A model generated the notes under the pieces. It did no database searches, was not told the origin of the DNA, and was given only the letters and a program-made list of their open reading frames with translations. Position numbers and translations under genes: made by a program. A stretch of 64,000 bases of DNA from Fulvia fulva. Its lineage: Eukaryota > Ascomycota > Dothideomycetes > Mycosphaerellales > Mycosphaerellaceae. Below are positions 52,401 through 64,000 of the stretch, piece after piece (within the stretch, counting starts at the first letter, position 1; every line of letters begins with the position of its first letter). The DNA is taken from the NCBI RefSeq assembly GCF_020509005.1, contig NC_063020.1, positions 1,364,001 to 1,428,000 of the forward strand. Reading direction: 5' to 3'.

Positions 52401-55400
52401 ATGCACTACGTGGTGGCCACCTCGATGATGAAACACGAGCCATACGACCCTGTGAGTCAACCAAATAAGGTCCTGTTCGAGCAAGCCAGACACGTATGCG
52501 AGGGAGTCGAGGCTATCAAGCGGAGAGCCCCCAAGAAGACCAAATACCGAGAACTATTGTATCAAGCAGCTGAGACTGCGCGCGAGTCTGGTGCCAGGAG
52601 ATCCGGGCTGTACTTCTTTGAACACTGCATAGACCTTCTTCCGGAGGATCCCTGGGACGATGATACCGACGATGCCTCATACAGCGAGACTCTTGCGCTC
52701 AAGACTCGAGCTGCAGAGGCATACTGGTACGCTGGGGAGTATAATGAGAGCAGCCAGCTGCTTGAAGAAGTCTTCGACCGTGCTCGAGATACTGCGGACA
52801 AGGCACCAGCTGCCATCGTCCTCAGTCGCATGCATGCTCAGCGTGGGGACAGCCAGACCGCGTTCAATACTTTGAAAGCCGCGCTGTCTGAGCTCGGCAT
52901 GTCAGTGCCGGAGACTACATGGGACGACTGCGACGAAGAGTTTCAGAGCATCATTCCTATGTTGCAAGGCAATCCTCCGGACTACGACATTGCAAACACA
53001 AAGTCAACAGATCGACATCTGACAACACTTGGAGCCCTGTTGACAGAGTTTCAGTCCTCGGCATATTGGACTCATCATCTGCTCTACTACCAATCGACTT
53101 TGCTTATCATGCGACTGTACCTGAAGTATGGTCTCTTCCCACAAGCTGCACTTGGCTACGTAAACCTTGCCGCGCTCTCAGTCTGGCGCTTCAGTATGGT
53201 CCAGGCTGCTGTGGAGTTGGGCAATACTGCGTTGAAAATCATCGATACATATAGCCAGGAGTTGTACGTCGGCGGACGCACGCTCACGCTGTACGCTGTC
53301 TTCCTGGGGCACATTCAAAAAGACTGGCGAGACAACTATGAGCTGCTCAACGAAGGCCTGGAGTGTGCGTCCTCGGCGGGAGACAAGATCCTCCATCTTC
53401 TGAACATTGGTATCATGGCTGCCTACCGACTCTGGGCTTCGGAGAATTTGGCAGACACCGAAGCTCTGATTGCGTCCGTTAGCGACGAATTTCCTGACTG
53501 GGCGGAGAACTTACGCGGTGGTGTGTTCCTAGTCGGCGTACGAAGCTATGCGCGAGCGCTTTCTGGGAAGACATATTACAAAGTAGCATCGGATGTGCTC
53601 ACCGACAGCAGTCACGACAGCTCGGCATACGAACGATACATTGCAAGCACAGCATCATCTCCTGATCGACCCTTGAGTATCTATCAGAGCTTCAGACTAA
53701 TAGCAATGTATCGCTTTGGCCACTACAAAGAGGCAATGGAGTTCGGGACGGAGATGCTCCAGCGGACTGATGGCCTCCTCTGCCAACGGTTCCGCTATGC
53801 AGCACTTTTCTATCTGAGCATGTCAATCCTGGCTTGCATCAAAGATGAGCCAGACCGAAGTGACCGCGACGAACTTCTGCAGCGAGTGGCAAAGTATCGC
53901 GCGCACATTGAGGTCATATCATCGGTGAATGACGTCAATTACGTGGTGTATCTTCAGCTTCTACAGGCCGAAACAGCAGACATCGAAATGCGCTACGGCG
54001 AAGTCTTAGGCCACTTCGAGACCGCCGTCAATCACAGTGTGCTTCATTCAAATATCTTGGACGAAGCTCTCAGTCTCGAACTATATGCAGACTGGTTGGT
54101 CCGAAGAGGAGCCGCCAGACCCGCACGTGGAATACTTCTAGACTGTGTCTCCGCTTACAGAAGAGTGGGTGCATTTGGTAAAGCCGAACACGTCTCCGAA
54201 AAGTATGGATACCTTTTGTTCGGAACCAGAAGCCTGGCTACCGTCGATGCCGGAACACAAACATCGGATGCAGGTGCAGGCCCATCGTACGTCGATAAGC
54301 TGGAAAAGATCTCGACTCACGAGGCTGCTCAGACACCCGCTGATAGGACCGTCGAGTGGCTGGACCCACATGCTGCGCTTAGGCCACGGCACGACATGCT
54401 CTCGAAGGAAATGCCGGCGGCGCTGTCTTCGGCGGTTGGACTTGATATGATCGATCTGGCTGGAATCCTGGAGTCGTCACAACTACTGTCGTCGGAGCTC
54501 AACGTAGACCGACTGTTGGCAAAGCTTTCCAACATCATTGTTGATGCGACTGGCGCAGACATGGTTGGTTTGGTCGTTGAGAATGAGGGTGGAGAATGGT
54601 GCGTTGCCTCTGTCGGTACGCCTGAGGGAGTCGACACACCTAAAGCGGACATTCCCTTGATGGAAGTTGAAGATCAAGTCGCGAAGCAGGTTACGCTCTA
54701 CGTGCTACGCTTCAAGGAGCAACTGTTCCTGCGGAACGTTCTGGATGACGAGCGCTTCAGTAACGTCCCAGAGAAATGGCTGGAGGACAATCCTGAAGGC
54801 GCGAGCATGATCTCGCTGCCTATCCTACACGGCGAAGATGTCCTACTTGGATCTCTATACTGTCAAGCGCCACCACAAACCTTTACCGATCGCACAGTTA
54901 CATTGCTCAAACTTCTAGTCAACCAAATCGCCATCTCAATCGCGAATGCGTTACTCTTCAAGCGCTCCGAGAAAGTGCAGGCAAGCAATACTTCAATGCT
55001 CGAAGTCCAGAAGCAAGCTCTGGCGCAAGCACGAGATGCTGAGAAGAAGGCCAAGGAGGCGGAAGCTAAAGCTATGGAGATGGTCCGACTGAAGGATGAG
55101 GCTGCTAAGGCGAAGTCCATGTTCCTGGCGAATGTGTCCCATGAATTGCGCACGCCGCTGAATGGTGTCATTGGCATGTCGGAGATGCTGAAGTCGACAC
55201 CGCTCAACAAAGAGCAGGAGGAGCATGCTGACTCGATTCGGGTGTGTGCTGATACTTTACTCAGTGTCATCAACGACATTCTGGACTTTTCCAAGCTTGA
55301 AGCGGGTAAGATGCAGGTCTTCAGCGTGCCGCTGAGTTTGACAGAGACGATCACGGAGGTTGTGAGGGCATTATCGTACACAAACCTGGAGCGCAATCTC

Positions 55401-56746
55401 AAGACAATCACGAAGCTAGACCTCGATCAGAACTTGGTGGTGATGGGGGATCCTGTGCGACTGCACCAAATTCTGATGAACCTCATGTCGAACGCCTACA
55501 AGTTCACTGCTAAGGGCAGCGTCACGGTGCGCGCGAAGGTCGATAGTGAGGATGCCGACAGCATTAACGTTACAGTGTCAGTCACGGATACCGGAATCGG
55601 GGTCTCTGAAGAACAGCAGAAGAAGCTCTTCCTGCCATTCTCGCAAGCCGACTCTAGTACTGCTCGAAGCTATGGCGGGACCGGTCTGGGTCTGAGCATC
55701 TGCAAGGCAATCCTGGAGAATGTGATGCACGGACACATCTGGTTGGAGAGCGCGCCTGGTGTAGGGACGACTGTGTCGTTCAGCTTGCCGTTCAAGAAGG
55801 TCAACAAGTCCGAGCTGAGCGAGTCGAATGGCAACACGCCGCATGGTCGTGAGACAGATCCGATGGCCATGTTCTCACCTCCTGCCATTGATGACGCCCC
55901 AGGGGCGAGAGCGATCGTCAGTTTGCAGGGTATACCGCGAGATCAACTCAAAGTTTGCATCGCGGAGGACAACCCGATCAACCAGAAGATTGCCATCAAC
56001 TTTGTCAAGAAGCTTGGCTTCAACTGCGAGGCTTATGGTGATGGCCAGCAAGCCTATGATGCGCTTGAGCGGGCTGCGAAGGATGGGCATCCATTCCACT
56101 TGGTGCTCATGGATGTACAAGTAAGTCTATGCCTTCATCTTACGTTCTTTGCGATGTGCTAATAGTATTACAGATGCCCGTATTAGATGGCTACAATGCC
56201 ACGAGGGAGATTCGCAAGTCAGAAGAGCCGAAAGTTCGAGACATTCTGGTCATCGCCATGACAGCCAGCGCCATTCGCGGCGACCGCGAAAAGTGTCTCG
56301 AAGCAGGCATGAACAACTACCTCGCCAAACCAGTCCGCGCCGATACTCTAAAACAAATGCTCGAATCATATCTCCACCAACCCGCCCGAGCGATGCCCAA
56401 CTTGCAAGAAGAAGCCAACAACCTCGTCAACACCGTCGTGTCCGAAGAGGACGATAAAGAAGAAAACCACATCCCTCGAATCCACATCCAGTCCCCACCC
56501 GATCGACCCAAGAGCGCACAGCACAGGGATACAGAGATCCACCTCACGCCAGAGGAAATGGCGAGGAAACCACAAGCGCAGGCGAATATGCAGCAGCAAA
56601 TGCAGGCGGCGCAACAGCAGATTAGGGAGCTGCAGGAGAAGCCTAGCCGGGCTGCGGGAGGGAAGAAGATCAGGAGGCCCGGGATGGAGAGGACGAAGAG
56701 CTATTACTCGGCTACGAGTGCGGAGGGGAGTGAGGAGGAGAGGTAG
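49418..56746 (+). CDS. Hybrid histidine kinase with pseudokinase and AAA modules, group X-like (2,384 aa)
   Basis: Exons 49418-51910, 52032-56120 and 56174-56746; introns of 121 nt (GTAAGT...CTTAG) and 53 nt (GTAAGT, GCTAAT, ACAG), both phase 0. In order: Ser/Thr-kinase-like domain (about 90-370) with HGE at 211-213 in place of HRD and NFG at 232-234 in place of DFG, hence probably inactive; AAA-type ATPase with Walker A GAAGFGKSSLVQ near 555; long helical repeat region; GAF (about 1650-1800); coiled coil; HisKA with phosphorylatable His1868 (VSHELRTPLNG); HATPase with TGIGVSEEQQKKLF and YGGTGLGLSICKAI; receiver with Asp2192 (LVLMDVQMPVLDGY). No membrane helix is evident. This order matches the Chk1/Mak2/Mak3 class of stress-sensing kinases that feed a phosphorelay through Ypd1. 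Confidence 0.93.
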
Positions 56747-57261
56747 TGTTGCTGGGCGGGAATGCACCGACTATAGAAGCAGCGATTCATGGATACAGAC
56801 TATGAGCGCTAATGCTCTGATACGACAGAGGGAGCGAGACTCGAAGCGGCGTCGGCGTTCTTGAAATGGAGTGGAACGGAATGCATTTGCGCGTTGGAGT
56901 TGTATATAGACGACAGACAGTGAGGATGATATGGTGCGGTAGCTTGAGAGGGTATTGAGCGCTGCATGAATGACAGAATCTTATGATCACGATTCTATGG
57001 GGTGTGAGATATGCCAAAGCTTTCTGTCACTCTATTACTTCGTTACTTCGTTACTCTGTTACTGCGTAATTACTTCAGTAATTACTTCAGTAATTACTTG
57101 ATTTTCGGTCCAAGTGCTAGCCTCCGGCTTCTGTAAGCCAATCGGCTCTCGGCAGAAGTCGATAAGACAAGCTCCACAGAAAATGTCCAGCACTTGGAGC
57201 TTCAATGTTCACCTTCACCTCCAACACAACACCCACCTCACGACCCCCTCACCTACCCACG
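56747..57261. other. Intergenic, promoter of DIM1
   Basis: The 3' flank of the kinase gene and 5' flank of DIM1. It includes the short tandem repeats annotated at 57035-57102. No gene is supported. Confidence 0.5.
57035..57102 (+). repeat. Ordered tandem repeats, four 8-mers then three 12-mers
   Basis: TTACTTCG, TTACTTCG, TTACTCTG and TTACTGCG run head to tail, followed by TAATTACTTCAG twice and TAATTACTTGAT. They share the word TTACTT. They lie 160-227 bp upstream of the DIM1 ATG, in the promoter or leader. Either replication slippage or clustered binding sites could explain them. Confidence 0.75.
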
Positions 57262-58410
57262 ATGCCGAAAACTCCTCGTCCCACCAGCAGCCATGGTGGC
57301 ATCACCAAATCTGACCCCTATGCCGGCGCCTCCGCCCGCAAACAGAAAGCCTCCGCCTCCAAGAACGCAATCTTCAAAATGAACACGGACATCGGCCAAC
57401 ACATCCTCAAAAACCCGGGCGTCGCCCAAGCGATCGTCGACAAAGCCGACGTCAAACAATCCGATATCGTCCTCGAAGTTGGTCCCGGTACCGGAAACTT
57501 GACGACGCGAATACTGGAGAAGGCGAAAAGAGTTATCGCAGTTGAACAAGATCCCCGAATGGCGGCTGAATTGACGAAGCGCTTCCAGGGCACATCTGCA
57601 GCGAAGAGGCTGGAGTTGATTCTCGGGGATGTGATCAAGATGGAGCAACTACCATATTTCGACGTCTGCATCAGCAACACGCCCTACCAAATCTCCTCGC
57701 CCCTCACGTTCAAGCTCCTCGCCACGACCCCCGGACCGCGGAGTTGCGTACTGATGTTTCAGCGCGAGTTTGCGATGAGGTTATTTGCGAAGCCCGGGGA
57801 GAAGCTGTATTCGCGTCTGAGTGTGAACTGCCAGATGTGGGCGAAGGTGGACCACGTTATGAAAGTGGGGAGGAACAATTTCAACCCGCCGCCGCAGGTG
57901 GAGTCGAATGTTGTGAGGATCTCGCCGAAGAATCCGAGGCCGAGTATTAGCTATGATGAGTGGGATGGCTTGTTGCGGATTTGCTTTGTGAGGAAGAATC
58001 GAGTGTTGCGGAGCGGGTTTTTGGGGACGAATAGTGTTATGGCTATGCTGGAGAGTAATTACCGCACGTACTGCGCGCAGAACGATACACCGCTCGACGA
58101 TGGTCCCGCCGATGGCGTTGACGAAGATATGGAGGTTGACGATGGTCCGGAGGAGGAGATTATGGACATTGACGATGGGGAGGATTTGCCGGATTTCTTC
58201 AAAGAGGAGGCGGATAAGAAAGCGAGGAAGATGATGGATAATCCCAACAGGAAGAGGAAGGGGAAGGTTGCGGAGTTGGTGAGGAGTAAGGTCAAGAAGG
58301 TGTTGGAGGTGGATACGGAGCTTGCGGAGAAGAGAGCGAGGCTCTGTGATGAGGGAGATTTCCTGAAGCTGTTGTGGGCATTCAATCAGGAGGGCATACA
58401 TTTTGCTTGA
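57262..58410 (+). CDS. DIM1: 18S rRNA adenine dimethyltransferase (382 aa)
   Basis: A single exon. The ATG at 57262 ([13 protein letters not shown]) matches the usual short Dim1 N-terminus; an ATG at 57205 would add 19 residues. SAM-binding and catalytic motifs are clear: [70 protein letters not shown] followed by [13 protein letters not shown] (the NxPY active-site motif), and [14 protein letters not shown]. Between about 290 and 345 lies a strongly acidic then basic insertion ([20 protein letters not shown]) before the conserved end [12 protein letters not shown]. Dim1 methylates two adjacent adenines near the 3' end of 18S rRNA and is needed for nucleolar pre-rRNA processing. Confidence 0.94.
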   Translation: MPKTPRPTSSHGGITKSDPYAGASARKQKASASKNAIFKMNTDIGQHILKNPGVAQAIVDKADVKQSDIVLEVGPGTGNLTTRILEKAKRVIAVEQDPRMAAELTKRFQGTSAAKRLELILGDVIKMEQLPYFDVCISNTPYQISSPLTFKLLATTPGPRSCVLMFQREFAMRLFAKPGEKLYSRLSVNCQMWAKVDHVMKVGRNNFNPPPQVESNVVRISPKNPRPSISYDEWDGLLRICFVRKNRVLRSGFLGTNSVMAMLESNYRTYCAQNDTPLDDGPADGVDEDMEVDDGPEEEIMDIDDGEDLPDFFKEEADKKARKMMDNPNRKRKGKVAELVRSKVKKVLEVDTELAEKRARLCDEGDFLKLLWAFNQEGIHFA

Positions 58411-59287
58411 GGCAAGGCAGTCAGAGATTGAAGATCAGGATGTGCTTTCAGAATGAGTCAGAGGCATGGCGACGTGCGAGGAGAGCAGCATAAGATACCC
58501 CCTTGGCATCGGGCGGCAGCGCGAAAGGAAGAAGGCTTGCACAGCCTACTTTTTCACCAATACTGCATCACACAATTTTGCATTCTGGCCCTCTGGGTTG
58601 AGCTGGTGGACGACAGGTGACTGGGGCTGACACGGGAGATGCGGACCGGGAAGGTAGACACTCGCAACATCCCCGGCGTCAGTGCTTCCTGCGTCTACAG
58701 TAAGCGCGCCTCGTAGCACAGGCAGAGCTCTTGGACCAACACTGCTCTAAGACACACTTCTCGGGATCATGTTCCGATGGCTCTCATCGCACCCACACGC
58801 GGGCGATCGCACTGAGTGTCATGCTCGTACGCAATGTCAGCTCGTCCTGAGGCACAGATGGGGGCCCATCGCGTAACACAGGGAAAGGACTTCTGAAAAC
58901 CTCGCTTACCTGATCCAATAGCTGTGCTAAGGTTTGCGCTCCGTACCACCTCGTGCGCCCGATCACCACGAACTTCGCAAATCAAACAAATCGAGCCTGC
59001 GTTTCTGACATGGGTTATGCTCTGGTATTACACGAGCGCAATCTGCCAGCCTGAAGATGCTGGTGCACAATGGTGTATGAGAACACTTCTTGATGCCGCT
59101 CGCGGATCAAGTGGGTCTTGACTATAAAACAGTACCCTTGCGACCACTTGATCTGATCGATAACCTTCGATCACTCGAGACTCCAAACATCTACACCACA
59201 GCTTGCCCAATTGAACAAGCCAGACCCCATCCTACCCCACACGCGATCATCATTCCTCGGGTCGCCTTGTCTTGCAAGCAACCCAAG
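58411..59287. other. Intergenic, no supported gene
   Basis: The 3' flank of DIM1 and then noncoding sequence. On the minus strand an intron-like pair (donor GTAAGC near 58907, acceptor CTCAG near 58849) can be drawn, but no ATG opens the linked frame. Confidence 0.4.
59123..59129 (+). promoter_or_regulatory. TATA box
   Basis: TATAAAA lies 165 nt upstream of the first following ATG (59288), with a CA- and CT-rich leader between. It supports transcription of the small candidate gene. Confidence 0.4.
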
Positions 59288-59660
59288 ATGCAGCTGGCGA
59301 CTTCTTCCAGCTCTTATGCGGCCTGTTGGCAACAACGATCTCGGTCATCGTTCTTATCCTCAAGTTCAAAGCGTCAAATGTATGTGATCGCGAGCGTAGC
59401 TCTCAAGGTTGCGAGTCACCACCACATACTGATGCGTTCCAGCTTGTGTGCGCAGGGGAATGTCCCGCAAGGAGTCTCTTCTCCCGACCATCACGCCCAG
59501 TCCTTCTTCGACATATCGATTCGAAATGGATATCAAACAGAACTGGTTGAGACCGCATGCTGCAGATTGGAGTTTTGGTCAACCTCGTTTTCATAGGGTC
59601 TCTGAGGAGTTGTCATCTATAACGTCAACGTCTGATGCATGCAGCCACATACGATGTTAA
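59288..59660 (+). CDS. Candidate two-exon small protein (98 aa)
   Basis: Exons 59288-59379 and 59456-59660. A TATA box at 59123 is followed by a leader without ATG up to 59288 (context caagATGC). The intron has GTATGT, a TACTGAT branch and GCGCAG, 76 nt. The predicted protein begins MQLATSSSSYAACWQQRSRS and continues after the splice with MSRKESLLPTITPSPSSTYR and RPHAADWSFGQPRFHRVSEE. It is Ser-rich and basic at the start, with no signal peptide or known domain. A different frame across exon 1 encodes a hydrophobic stretch (DFFQLLCGLLATTISVIVLI), so another start cannot be excluded. Evidence is promoter and splice signals only. Confidence 0.3.
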
Positions 59661-61698
59661 GGACAAGAAGGACCCGTGTTCCCTCGGGGCAAGCTTCCGC
59701 AATTTCCAAACCGCGTGCATTTACTCAACTGAGCACCGACTTTCTACCTACCAAGATCAGGATAGGCCCCATTGTCCGACCTGTAGCTTCAATGCGCGGG
59801 ACAGCTGGAAACGCAGGCCAGGAGGAACATTGTCACTGTCAGAATTCAGGTAGTCAACAGGCTTTGCCTGTCAATGTCTACTGGCGTGCACAAAGGTGTT
59901 GGCAAGCACTAGCCAGAATACCGTCTCGCACACTATTGCTCTTTACAGCAACACTGACTATCTGCGCCAGTGTCATGAACTCTCGCGAGATTCACCCATG
60001 GCACGACTAGCGTGGCCATTCAGCCAATCATCGTGCGCTTTTGCTGATGCACATGTCAGAACTCCAGAGTAGACTCTTGGCGCCGACTCCACCCGCAGAC
60101 CGTCGTCTTTCATCAGCACAAACATTGTGCTTGTAGAAGCTGTTGTCTAGCAAGATGTGACTGGCAGTCGAGCGTGTAATCCTCGTCAGCAAGTAAGACA
60201 TTTATCGGCAACGAGGACTGTTCCTAGGTCAAAGGCTCGACGTCAACAACTCGTTTGCGTGTTTTGGATGCCCAATGCCGAGAGCGACAGTCCGCAAACT
60301 CAAGCAGAAGAAGCTGGTATTGTGTCGATAAGGCTGTCTCGTGTCATCTAAGTAAGCTCCTGGATCCATTGCAACAACAAGATGGCAGAGTGCTCGGCGT
60401 TCATCGACAGCCCATAGTTGAAAAGGAGCCGGCGGGTGTGAGACGAAAGCCTGTACTTGCTGATCTGATGCTATTTAGCTTCACCATCGAGACTCTGTAA
60501 GGCAGTGCACCCTGCACAACCCGTTACAGAATCCGCAGCTGTCAATCTGTCGATTCTTGCGTGAGAGTCCGGAGAATCATCGGGAGACCTCGTGTGGAAC
60601 TTCCTTGCTTCGTATCTTTGACAACAAGTTCCTGTACGACCACAGTATCGTTGCTAAAGCATTGCGAGTCGACATATCTCAGTCAGGGTTCAATGCCAGC
60701 CAACCGTCAAGCTGCGCCGCGGTCACCCACGACTGTGGAGCCGAGCTCACATCCCGCTAGTATAGAGCTATGCCGGCAAAACAGCCGAAGAGTGTGTGTG
60801 CGGAGAAGCTGTCAGCAAGGCTGTAGAACTAAGACATGGGGCTCGCACTCATGGTGTCGTGGGCTTGCCCCTAATCGGGAAATGCGCAAGCGGCTTAATG
60901 ACCGCTGCGTACAACCTAGTGGCGCATCGTGGCTCACGTCATTGCGCAGATGGTGTTAAGCTCTACGCCCGGACTCTACCATATGGCAAGGCTATGGTCG
61001 AACTCTGGAGAAGAAGTCTGTGCGTATCCTCACGGTCCGTTGCCAGATTTGGTTGCTGTTGTGTTGTGCGACGCGAACACGGAGTCGTACGTCTCGTTGA
61101 CACCTCAGAGGGATGTGACCAGTAGCGACACTCGAGATCAATGCCCAGCTTCCACTTCAATGCTTGCTGCATAACATCTTGGCGCCTAGGACCGCATGCG
61201 GGACTATGCGAACGGCCAAGTTCCGTTATCAGCTCCATTGGACATTACCTCATGTTGCGAAGCCGTTGTGACCTTCTGTTGCAGAGGTGTGGGGGTCTGC
61301 ATGCCAGTACCACGTGGACTCTGACACGAGGTGGGCCTTTGCATATGCATGCGAGCGCCTAAGGTCTTGTCAAGAAACCCAAATGTCCCGGGTCAACCTT
61401 GGCCGCAGCATTGGGGCAGCTCTAAGCACGAGTTCGTAGCTATGCGGGTGAGCCACGTGCTATGGACTGCCGAAGAGGGTTATGACAAGCCGCCAGATAT
61501 CCTAAGTCGCCCTTGGCAGGAGCATCGGGACATCGTTGCGGAGAGCTCCCTAGCCTTGCGGGTCCTGTCCGTCGGTTCCGCTAGCACTGGACGAGTATGT
61601 AGATGCCAGAACTTGAAACAGCCTAAACAGCAAGGTCAGCATCGAAGAAGACTACAGTCGGCCAAGAAATTTGGAACTCCTGCCATGGCGAGTTTGCA
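59661..61698. other. Gene-poor stretch
   Basis: Two kilobases without a supported gene. Open frames of 60-130 codons occur in several frames (for example 59639-60010, 60561-60959, 61331-61711), overlap each other, and show no domain or splice-linked continuation that I could confirm. An upstream exon of the 61699 gene may lie here. Confidence 0.4.
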
Positions 61699-62284
61699 AT
61701 GCTCAGACTGACCCGACGCTGCACTCGTTCGGAGGAGGCCGCAGACGTTCCAGGTCTGACTTGGGATGAGGTATGTAATTCCGCGTGGACACCCTCGCGA
61801 GTGTCTCGTGACTGACCAACTCAGGCTCGCGCTGCATTCGCCACAGGCGTTACTGCTTCCATCCTCGAGGACGGCGCCGAGGAGGGTGAGGCTGCCATTT
61901 GTGTCTCCGTGCCATATGAGGTCGACGACCCGGCCAAGACCCGTGACGCCGTTTCGGTCTCGTTCGAGGCCGGCGGCCAGGAGGCAGTCTACGACTGCTT
62001 CCTCCTTACTGATGGAGCCAACTTCTCGATTGATGCAGCGGACTACTCGGAGGCGAATGTAAGTTGAAGGCCCTTCTGGATCGGCCATCAAGTTGCTAAA
62101 GTTGTCCCTACAGGTCGGTATTGCTGGTGGTGAGCTTGTCGATGGTTCTTTCACAGCTCAGAGGATGAGTGATATGATTGTTGAAGCACTGTCCATCCAG
62201 CGAGGTGGACGCGCTTCCCGGATGGACAGGCGATGGGTGATGATAGGTTCCATGTTGATGTATGAGCATTTGGTCTTTCGATAG
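61699..62284 (+). CDS. Three-exon small protein of unknown family (158 aa)
   Basis: Exons 61699-61770, 61825-62058 and 62114-62284. Both introns are canonical: GTATGT, branch GACTGAC, CTCAG (54 nt) and GTAAGT...CTACAG (55 nt), both phase 0. Exon 2 has the strongest coding signature: ATGVTASILEDGAEEGEAAI, CVSVPYEVDDPAKTRDAVSV and AVYDCFLLTDGANFSIDAAD, acidic and alternating like beta-strands, with C- and G-ending codons typical of well-expressed fungal genes. Exon 3 adds VGIAGGELVDGSFTAQRMSD and ends VMIGSMLMYEHLVFR. Exon 1 (MLRLTRRCTRSEEAADVPGL) is the least certain; the true 5' exon, perhaps with a signal peptide, may be further upstream. I recognise no family. Confidence 0.5.
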
Positions 62285-64000
62285 CATTGTAAGGAGTACT
62301 CCGTTTCATGTTTGATCCAGCAGTGTTGCGAAAGGGTCACACCGTGGTGCCTTTATCTGAACTGTACGCCCAGAGTACACTCGTAAGTGTTTGTGTGGGC
62401 CTGCTGGCGTGTGACAACGTGTGGGTACGTATATACGTACCTCTTCACGCGGCACTGGTGGGTTACCGAATACGGTATGCGTCCGGTAGGGCTTCTCAGG
62501 AAGTCGTGTACCTATCGTCCCACCAGCTGCATGATGTCCAGATCCTGATGTCTAGCAGTTCAGTAGTTTCGACGTATGCATGACCTGTGCTTATAAATAA
62601 TCCAAAGCGTCGAGGTCAGGTTCATCAGGAGGGTTGGGATATGCCTTCATGTATCGTGGCAAGTCTCCTTGATCGTCGCCGGCCGCGGCTCGGGGCTGAG
62701 GTCAGAGCCATCAGCCTGAGCTTTCTCCGCAGATAAAGCTTGCAGATCCCATAGGTGCACATGATAGGTACACATGATGTACCCACAGACAGCTGCAGCG
62801 GAGGATACGCCTGAGCTGGAAGATAGTTGATGTCGTTGAGCGACCTCATGCAGCGGGTCGTGTACATGAGTCGGTACTGAAGTCATCCCCGCCCTCCACA
62901 TGCCTATACAGAGCCTGATGTACCAGCCTCACGCTGTGGATCCCCAACTATGGTCTTATCAGCATGATACGAGTAGCGTAAAAGCCTCACACTGCTTGCA
63001 CGAACGCAGCGCCGTCTGCTTTTGGTGGCTTCCATTTTCATCGTTTGCTCCGATCGTCAATACAACTTCCTGTGCATTGTCTCCGACTGACATTGAGGAC
63101 CTTTTTCTCTCCTAGAGCTGGAACTGCTTTTTGGTGTCTGGTCCTGGCACTGGTTGATGTAGCGGTCTGGATCCTGCTGTCTTGAAAGAGACGTGGCCCA
63201 AAACGCATTCCCGACGTGCTCGGACCTCGAAATCTGAGACCCGACGCTAGACCTATATACAGAGCTCGGACCAGGGTCTGAGATCACGAGGCGCTGGGTA
63301 GAAGCAGGGCCTGCCCTGCGTTCGCGGTCTACAGCCGTCAACATGCACACACACGGCATCCCTCCGAATTGCATCCACAATTTTCTGCTTGTGTTGGTCT
63401 CACAGAGACTCGAAGATGCGGTATGCTTCGACTAATGGAAATCTGATAGTCAGACAGGGGCAGATACTTCATCTGTGCATGCTTCTCCGGCCGGGGTCAT
63501 TGCTGATCTCGAAATGCTTATATCTTCTGGAACGATGCAACGTGAGATACCCAGTTTCCCTTTGATGAGTTGCCTTTCGGCCATATCATGGCACTGTGTA
63601 GCGGTGAATCCTCTCGTCGCTACCCTCATGTCGTAAATGTAGCATGGTACATTCGACATGCGCTTGGCCATGGTCGAGCCTCTATCCTGAGCTTCCATGT
63701 CCCGGGCGTGACCAAACATCGACGTCTGGCTGACAAGACCGAATTGGCGTATGAAGACGGCCTTGACTCCCGTAGACCTGGACCACTAATTCTCCAGTAC
63801 TGACATCCGACAATCGAGTGACCAACAGATGACGGATCCTCATCCAGAAGGCGGGTCGATGATTCACCACTGAGAGATCACTGTGTATCGCAAAGCGTGC
63901 TGATGCCACGCAGGCCGCTTTGGAATGGGTATCATTTCAGCCACTATCCACTGTTCCATATGCAGCCTCGAAGCCATTGTGACGCGGCTTCACGTCACGC
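62285..64000. other. Intergenic to the window end
   Basis: No gene is supported. The longest ATG frame is 62900-63115 (71 codons, no domain). An 18-bp perfect palindrome, GGTACGTATATACGTACC, lies at 62424-62441. Confidence 0.45.

Noticed and set aside
61636..62154. A 172-codon minus-strand frame
   Set aside because: It is antisense to the exons at 61699-62284, which have canonical splice sites and stronger coding character.

Overview
The window is nuclear DNA of a filamentous ascomycete, most probably a dothideomycete. The evidence is the small introns (48 to 129 nt, GTRNGT at the 5' end, CTRAC/CTGAC branch sites, YAG ends) and the fungal-specific families present: Kar9, a Gti1/Pac2 WOPR regulator, a group-X-like hybrid histidine kinase, Dim1 and an ankyrin-DIL protein. 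A Tc1-type element carries two nonsense codons compatible with CpA-to-TpA (RIP-like) mutation. The class assignment is inference; no rDNA or marker gene settles it. No prokaryotic-style operon, CRISPR array, rRNA or convincing tRNA was seen.

Layout. 1-1.4 kb: 5' part of an F-box protein gene running off the left edge. 1.4-6.6 kb: sparse, with a possible small secreted protein and a tail-anchored protein of unknown function. 6.6-12.1 kb: single-pass membrane protein, MFS exporter, a tandem GFA-domain protein divergent from a glyoxalase-fold (VOC) protein, and a Rossmann-fold reductase. 12.8-19.1 kb: three minus-strand genes (membrane kelch protein, AIP1, enoyl-CoA hydratase). 19.1-24.8 kb: an AT-rich repeat relic, a conserved unknown, and a complete but inactivated Tc1/mariner copy. 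24.8-27.9 kb: KAR9. 27.9-33.3 kb: gene-poor stretch with traces of a decayed gene. 33.3-36.8 kb: WOPR regulator and two small genes with a shared promoter.

36.9-44.5 kb is the most striking part. Two adjacent paralogues with RNase III-type folds lack the same two catalytic acidic residues, share the intron position and end in exons of identical length (263 nt). They lie, with only HEM4 between, upstream of a catalytically complete Argonaute on the same strand. I infer a possible small-RNA-related neighbourhood; nothing in the sequence proves a functional link.

44.7-58.4 kb: allantoicase, ankyrin-DIL protein, a 2,384-residue hybrid histidine kinase (pseudokinase, AAA ATPase, GAF, HisKA, HATPase, receiver) and DIM1. 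58.4-64 kb: gene-poor, with two short multi-exon candidate genes.

Exon coordinates are read by eye from splice motifs and frame continuity. Where two starts are possible, both are given.
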